Assembly (NCBI GenBank): GCA_004556565.1
Contig: SFGN01000007.1
Span: forward strand, 29,707 to 93,706
Direction: 5' to 3'
Length of the DNA: 64,000 bases
Source: Lachnospiraceae bacterium
GTDB taxonomy: Bacteria; Bacillota_A; Clostridia; Lachnospirales; Lachnospiraceae
Part shown: positions 60,052-64,000 of the stretch, one piece after another
How the letters are laid out: the number at the start of each line of letters is the position of its first letter
Position numbering within the stretch: position 1 is the stretch's first letter
Made by a program: the position numbers and the translations under genes
The notes under the pieces: generated by a model
Database searches by the model: none
What the model saw: the letters and a program-made list of their open reading frames with translations, nothing else
What the model was told of the DNA's origin: nothing

Positions 60052-60201
60052 ATAAATTTTTCTCTTTTTCTTGCCATACATCCAAAATTCCAATCCTTCT
60101 TTGATAAATGAAGTCGCAAAAGCATCCAGCGTATTATTCTGTCTCTTTTTATATCCATGTTGGTTCAGCCATGATGCAATCGCACTCATTCCCATATTGG
60201 T
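60052..60201 (-). pseudogene. Fragment of a large serine recombinase
   Basis: The frame reads TNMGMSAIASWLNQHGYKKR and QNNTLDAFATSFIKEGLEFW, matching the recombinase domain segment 'G...IA.YLN..G...KR....W....I..IL.NP.Y.GK' of large serine recombinases. Only about 50 residues remain, with no catalytic N-terminus. It marks a past mobile element; direction is the same as the arsenic genes. Confidence 0.6.
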
Positions 60202-60404
60202 ATGGATGAATAGGAGAAATATCAGGAAATTCAGGAATTGTATCCACAGATCGGCATCGCACTGGCAAAAGGCATCTTGGTCTCCAAAAATAAACAGGCA
60301 TAATTTTACGGCGGACATCATTGCCCGCCGTTATATTGGCTTTTTCCCACTTTTGGAAGAAAGTCTTTATCAATTCAACAAACTAAACTCTTATAAAGAA
60401 AACA
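60202..60404. other. Unassigned debris between the recombinase fragment and arsC
   Basis: Short coding-like stretches occur on the plus strand (EIQELYPQIGIALAKGILVS; TADIIARRYIGFFPLLEESL), but they are interrupted and I cannot name them. A GGCGG-N10-CCGCC hairpin lies near 60310-60335. Probably further mobile-element remains. Confidence 0.35.
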
Positions 60405-60818
60405 TCAAGTCCCTGTATTTGCAAGTAATTTTCCCTTTAATTCAAGTACCCTTTTTTCAATCTCTTTCATAATCGTCTTAAAATCTTCATCCGATTTTCC
60501 CGTCGGATCTTCAAGTCCCCAGTTATCATCAAAAGATTTGCCAATGAAAGGACATCCCACATTACACCCCATGGAAATAGCAATGTCCACCTTAGGAATC
60601 TCAGTAATCAGTTTGCTATACTGTCCGTCTGCTTCCATATCAATCCCATAATGTTCTTTCATCAGTCTGACTGCATCCTGATTAATCTGTGGTTTCGCCT
60701 CTGTTCCTGCAGAATAGCTTTCAAACACATTCCCTGCCAAATGCCTGCCAAGAGCTTCTGCCATCTGGCTTCTACAGGAATTATGAACACAGATAAATGC
60801 TACTTTTCTCTTTTCCAT
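60405..60818 (-). CDS. arsC: Arsenate reductase, thioredoxin-coupled (ArsC, LMW-PTP fold)
   Basis: About 137 residues. The P-loop AFICVHNSCRSQMAEAL holds the nucleophilic Cys and Arg. Further redox Cys residues sit in ISMGCNVGCPF, and the general acid Asp in WGLEDPTGKSDEDF. It reduces arsenate to arsenite for export by ACR3. The ATG overlaps the ACR3 stop codon (TAATG), so the two are translationally coupled. Last gene of the cluster. Confidence 0.95.
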   Translation of the reverse strand: MEKRKVAFICVHNSCRSQMAEALGRHLAGNVFESYSAGTEAKPQINQDAVRLMKEHYGIDMEADGQYSKLITEIPKVDIAISMGCNVGCPFIGKSFDDNWGLEDPTGKSDEDFKTIMKEIEKRVLELKGKLLANTGT

Positions 60819-61864
60819 TACTGAAACCATCCCCTTGTTTTATTTGCAAACCAGCAAAGTGCAAGCATTACCGGAACCTCTGTCAGGACCCCTACTGTAG
60901 TAGCAAGAGCTGCCGGACTTGTTGTTCCGAATAAAGCAATAGCAACTGCCACTGCCAATTCAAAGAAATTTGAAGCACCAATCATTCCTGCCGGAGCTGC
61001 AATGTCATGACTTAATTTTAACAGCTTACTTGCAATATATGCAATGGCAAAAATGAAAACAGTCTGTATGGTAAGTGGTACTGCAATCAACACAATATGA
61101 AACGGATTACTTAAAATCACTTCTGTCTGGGATGCAAAAATAAGAACCAGTGTAAGTAATAACCCGACTGTTGTTACATTATCAAACTTATGAATAAACA
61201 CTTCTTCAAAGTATTTCTGTCCTTTGTTCTTAATCATAAGGGTTCTTGTAAGAATACCGCCAGCCAGAGGAACCACCACAAAAAGTCCCTCACTGATAAA
61301 TAATGTGCTATATGGAACTGTTACATTGGAAACCCCCAGCAAAAACTTAACAATCGGAACAAATGCAATTGGGATAATTAAATCATTCGTTGCAACCTGC
61401 ACAACTGTATATGCCGGATTTCCCTTTGTAAGACTACTCCATACAAATACCATAGCGGTACAAGGTGCTGCGCCAAGAAGTACGGCTCCTGCCAGGTATT
61501 CTGTAGCAAGGTCTGGTGTAATCAAGGACTTAAATACAGTAAACAAGAAGAAACTGCCGATCACATACATAGTAAACGGCTTAATCAGCCAGTTCGCAAT
61601 CCACGTAACAAACAATCCTTTCGGATTTTTTCCAACCTGTTTTACGCTTTGAAAATCTACCTTCATCATCATTGGATAAATCATAACCCAGATCAAAATC
61701 GCAATGGGAATTGAAATCCCCGCCAAAGATAATTTATCCAAAAATGCAGGAATAGCCGACAGAAATTTGCCAAAAAGTATTCCCACTGCCATACACAACA
61801 ATACCCATACACTTAAATACTTTTGAAATGAATTGATGCCCTCTGCTTTTAATTCCTTACGCAT
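60818..61864 (-). CDS. acr3: ACR3-family arsenite efflux permease
   Basis: About 348 residues with ten hydrophobic helices. The family signature GAAPCTAMVFVWSSLTKGNP includes the essential Cys, and IGASNFFELAVAVAIALFG the conserved Glu; the start matches ACR3 (KYLSVWVLLCMAVGILFGKF). It exports arsenite by proton motive force. The ATG at 61864 follows AAGGAAGG. It lies 15 bp after the Cys-rich gene and overlaps arsC. Confidence 0.95.
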   Translation of the reverse strand: MRKELKAEGINSFQKYLSVWVLLCMAVGILFGKFLSAIPAFLDKLSLAGISIPIAILIWVMIYPMMMKVDFQSVKQVGKNPKGLFVTWIANWLIKPFTMYVIGSFFLFTVFKSLITPDLATEYLAGAVLLGAAPCTAMVFVWSSLTKGNPAYTVVQVATNDLIIPIAFVPIVKFLLGVSNVTVPYSTLFISEGLFVVVPLAGGILTRTLMIKNKGQKYFEEVFIHKFDNVTTVGLLLTLVLIFASQTEVILSNPFHIVLIAVPLTIQTVFIFAIAYIASKLLKLSHDIAAPAGMIGASNFFELAVAVAIALFGTTSPAALATTVGVLTEVPVMLALCWFANKTRGWFQ

Positions 61865-61878
61865 AAAATACCTTCCTT

Positions 61879-62184
61879 TTAACAACCGAGCTTCTTCAAA
61901 AGTTCTGCCACCGCTTTCTTTACCTTTTCGTGCTGCTCATGGCAGGATTTACATCCGGCACCTAAGACCTTAATATGACACTCGTTTCCTCCACATGCAC
62001 AACGGCCTTCTTCTGCAATATAAGTTTTATCCTCACTGACAGGACCATTACATCCACATTCCGGTTCTTCTACAGGTGCTGAACCACAACAACTTTCGTT
62101 AGCAGACTCCTCCACAGGTGCAGAGCCACAACGGCATCCACCCTTTACTTCTTCCTTTTTCTTGCCAAATCCAAATAATCCCAT
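61879..62184 (-). CDS. Cys-rich, truncated thioredoxin-like protein in the ars operon
   Basis: A 101-residue protein with 12 Cys. It starts MGLFGFGKKKEEVKGGCRCG and has a repeated acidic Cys unit, CGSAPVEESANESCCGSAPV, followed by ECGCNGPV and RCACGGNECH. The thioredoxin-like part begins IKVLGAGCKSCHEQHEKVKK with a CxxC, but the domain ends at LLKKLGC, about 45 residues short of 'redox-active disulfide protein 2' relatives. An arsenic- or metal-binding metallochaperone role is suggested by the Cys content and position between arsP and acr3; reductase activity is doubtful. Confidence 0.7.
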   Translation of the reverse strand: MGLFGFGKKKEEVKGGCRCGSAPVEESANESCCGSAPVEEPECGCNGPVSEDKTYIAEEGRCACGGNECHIKVLGAGCKSCHEQHEKVKKAVAELLKKLGC

Positions 62185-62291
62185 GTTCGTTAATCTCCTT
62201 TCTTTTTTAAAACCATATTTCAATAATAGCTATGATGATAACGGGTATTATAATGAATCCTATTTTCTTTTTCATTCTTAATCTTCCGGTC

Positions 62292-63287
62292 TTAGACAAG
62301 CAGATACTGTATCACATTAAAGAAATATCCAACAACGATGATTCCTACTGTGCAAATAGCAATAAAAACACCAAGCAGCTTTGGTTTTACAGCTTTCTTC
62401 AACATGATCATAGATGGAAGACTTAATGTAGTCACACCCATCATAAAAGAGAGTACCACTCCAAGTTTTGCACCTTTCGCAAGAAGTGCCTCTGCGATTG
62501 GAATACACCCAAAAATATCTGCATACATCGGAACTCCTGCAATTGTTGCAATGATTACTCCGAACGGATTTCCACTTCCAAGGAATCTTACAATCAAATT
62601 CTCCGGAATCCAGTTATGGATAAACGCTCCGATCCCTACACCGATCAGGATGTATGGAAATACCTTTATAAAAGTTTTTGCGACCTGTTCCGCCGAATAA
62701 TTCAATCGATCCTTTACAGTAAGTTCTTCCTGCGGAATATCCATCTGTTTCGCATTTCTAATAAACTCTTCTACCTGATTCTCAAGATGAAGCTTTTCTA
62801 TAAGAGTTCCACCCGCAACAGCGATCACAAGCCCAAGTACCACATATACGATTGCTATTTTAGCACCAAATATACTCATCAGAAGTACAAGCGAACCCAA
62901 ATCAACCATCGGTGATGAAATCAGGAAGGAAAATGTAACTCCCAGCGGAAGTCCTGCGCTTGTAAACCCAATAAAAAGCGGGATAGATGAACAGGAACAA
63001 AATGGCGTTACCGTTCCAAGCAGTGCTGCCAGGATGTTTGCCCCGATTCCATGAAATCTTCCCAAAATCTTCTTTGTTCTTTCCGGCGGGAAGTAACTTT
63101 GAATATAACTAATGATGAATATTAAAGCACAAAGCAACACTACAATCTTTATCACATCGTAAATAAAGAACTGAATCGTACCGCCCATTTTTCCTGTAAT
63201 GTCTAAACCCATAGCAGTTAATAAGTTTCCAATCAAAGCACTCAGCCATTTCATACCGAGTACCTGATCTTGTATAAATGCCCACAT
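62292..63287 (-). CDS. arsP: ArsP-like permease (DUF318)
   Basis: About 331 residues with eight or so membrane helices. The family motif TPFCSCSSIPLFIGFTSAGL lies near residue 90, followed by FSFLISSPMVDLGSLVLLMS and the second-half MYADIFGCIPIAEALLAKGA. DUF318 permeases include ArsP, which exports trivalent organoarsenicals, and related metal exporters; specificity is inferred from the ars neighbours. GGAGGTATATGT precedes the ATG. It follows arsR by about 125 bp, with palindromes between. Confidence 0.85.
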   Translation of the reverse strand: MWAFIQDQVLGMKWLSALIGNLLTAMGLDITGKMGGTIQFFIYDVIKIVVLLCALIFIISYIQSYFPPERTKKILGRFHGIGANILAALLGTVTPFCSCSSIPLFIGFTSAGLPLGVTFSFLISSPMVDLGSLVLLMSIFGAKIAIVYVVLGLVIAVAGGTLIEKLHLENQVEEFIRNAKQMDIPQEELTVKDRLNYSAEQVAKTFIKVFPYILIGVGIGAFIHNWIPENLIVRFLGSGNPFGVIIATIAGVPMYADIFGCIPIAEALLAKGAKLGVVLSFMMGVTTLSLPSMIMLKKAVKPKLLGVFIAICTVGIIVVGYFFNVIQYLLV

Positions 63288-63299
63288 ACATATACCTCC

Positions 63300-63337
63300 A
63301 TCTATATAGATGCTCATTTATATAGATACTCATCTAT
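63300..63337. promoter_or_regulatory. AT-rich palindromes between arsR and the permease
   Basis: A perfect 12-bp palindrome ATCTATATAGAT (63300-63311) and an ATAGAT-N4-ATCTAT pair (63322-63337), sharing the ATAGAT half-site with the arsR operator. They lie in front of the permease ribosome binding site and may be secondary ArsR sites. Confidence 0.5.
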
Positions 63338-63413
63338 TTATTTATTATATTTTTTGCTGGTGCAATTTGCTCCAGCAAATAAAAATTTTATTCAATTGTC
63401 GTAAGAATAATGT

Positions 63414-63743
63414 TCAGGTCTTCTCATTTTTTCTACAGCAGATTTCTAAATCACCTTCTTTAAATGTATCACAGCTGCAAGTAATCGCTGCAAGATAGTT
63501 TTTAAACTCCTTAAATCTGTCACAGTTAACAGAATAATGGTGCCATATCCCATCTTTATATGAACTTACGAGACCACACTCAGAAAGAACCTTCATATGG
63601 TGGGATAAAGTTGGCTGTGTAATCTGCAGTTCCTCAAGCAGATGGCATCCACACTTTTCTCCCTGTGTAAGCATTTCAATAATCTTGAGTCTATTGGCAT
63701 CTGACATTGCTTTACAGATCATTGCAACTTCTTCTCTAGTCAT
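63414..63743 (-). CDS. arsR: ArsR-family metalloregulatory repressor
   Basis: A 109-residue ArsR/SmtB winged helix. The HTH is ITQPTLSHHMKVLSECGLVS, the metal site before it EKCGCHLLEEL (ECxCHL type with two Cys), and the wing SYKDGIWHHYSVN. The tail has four more Cys (CSCDTFKEGDLEICC) that may add ligands. Arsenite binding should release it from its operators. It is first in the cluster, transcribed toward the permease, with a 24-bp palindrome 10 bp upstream of its ATG. Confidence 0.93.
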   Translation of the reverse strand: MTREEVAMICKAMSDANRLKIIEMLTQGEKCGCHLLEELQITQPTLSHHMKVLSECGLVSSYKDGIWHHYSVNCDRFKEFKNYLAAITCSCDTFKEGDLEICCRKNEKT

Positions 63744-63752
63744 TCAGCCCCC

Positions 63753-63798
63753 ATACATAGATTTAAATCTATGTATAAATTACTATATACATAGATAT
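63753..63798. promoter_or_regulatory. ArsR operator: 24-bp perfect palindrome plus a half-site
   Basis: 63753-63776 is a perfect palindrome with 12-bp arms ATACATAGATTT and AAATCTATGTAT. A further ATACATAGATAT half-site lies at 63787-63798. A -35-like TTGACA (minus strand, 63800-63805) lies just upstream, so a bound repressor would cover the promoter. No clear -10 at 17 bp was found. Confidence 0.7.
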
Positions 63799-64000
63799 TT
63801 GTCAATGTTTTATCTCTCCAACTTTTGTATGCTTATCCCACAGCGGACCAGTACCACAAAGGTGCGAACAGCGAGGGAAATCAATACAAAGATGGAGGGA
63901 TTTAGTGTGAAAGAAAGTAGAGGACAGCCATAAATGGGTGCACTTTACTAAGCTGTCTAAATCAGGCAACTTTTTGAAGTGTTATAGATATAGTGAATTA
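63799..64000. other. Right end of window, no gene supported
   Basis: About 200 bp upstream of arsR. A plus-strand frame reads through TSTTKVRTAREINTKMEGFS before a stop at 63933, but I recognise nothing, and it may be the end of a lost gene. Confidence 0.3.

Overview
The window looks like a chromosome segment of a Gram-positive, low-to-mid GC anaerobe of the Lachnospiraceae (class Clostridia), probably from a gut. This rests on a gdpP-rplI-dnaB block, rpsF-ssb-rpsR, dnaX-ebfC-recR, split transketolase, S-layer (SLH) and FIVAR modules on secreted proteins, a double-rubredoxin rubrerythrin, a class B sortase and AGGAGG-type ribosome binding sites. The genus is not certain.

Layout: 1-2.8 kb is the start of a type I-C cas operon (cas3, partial cas5c, with a promoter) running off the left edge. 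2.8-4.7 kb holds an MBL-fold hydrolase and a DUF1330 gene beside a frameshifted TetR gene, with two matching operator-like palindromes. 4.7-24.5 kb is mostly housekeeping: RlmD, a YhaM-like nuclease, an HtrA-like protein without its catalytic residues, MutS2, an OmpR/histidine kinase pair, a lipoprotein sugar-binding protein, ferredoxin, a MerR protein, DnaB-L9-GdpP, S18-SSB-S6, DUF951, sortase B and a HAD phosphatase. 24.6-26.2 kb has tRNA-Cys, -Glu, -Asn and -Ala around cysK. 26.3-35.8 kb has CvpA, DUF5711, a LysM protein, split transketolase, RecR-EbfC-DnaX and PFK. 35.9-42.3 kb encodes two paralogous secreted beta-helix proteins and a membrane-anchored foldase. 42.5-48.9 kb holds DUF1015-MetAP, a radical SAM protein, a vitamin B6 salvage pair, a cytidylate-kinase-like protein and rubrerythrin.

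From 48.9 to 60.4 kb the sequence is accessory and partly decayed. It holds a radical SAM remnant, a kdp locus reduced to intact kdpC plus internally deleted kdpD and kdpE with no kdpA or kdpB, a block of nested palindromes, IS630 and Rpn-nuclease fragments, a frameshifted SLH protein and a serine-recombinase scrap. Inside this debris lies an apparently intact potassium module: a short KdpD-like kinase and its regulator, then a small TPR protein, two TrkA-type proteins and TrkH. The TPR-trk promoter is preceded by an ordered array of 9-bp direct-repeat pairs with the 11-bp period expected for an OmpR-family regulator. I consider this array and module the most interesting part of the window.

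The right end (60.4-63.8 kb) is an arsenic cluster (arsR, arsP-like permease, a Cys-rich thioredoxin-like protein, ACR3, arsC) with AT-rich palindromic operators. Two dispersed repeat families recur: a 13-bp inverted end (GTAACAGTTCAGC) bounding a 164-bp MITE-like element and also flanking the mutS2 block, and a 37-bp hairpin repeat present at 15.3 and 49.2 kb. No CRISPR array, rRNA or complete insertion sequence is visible.
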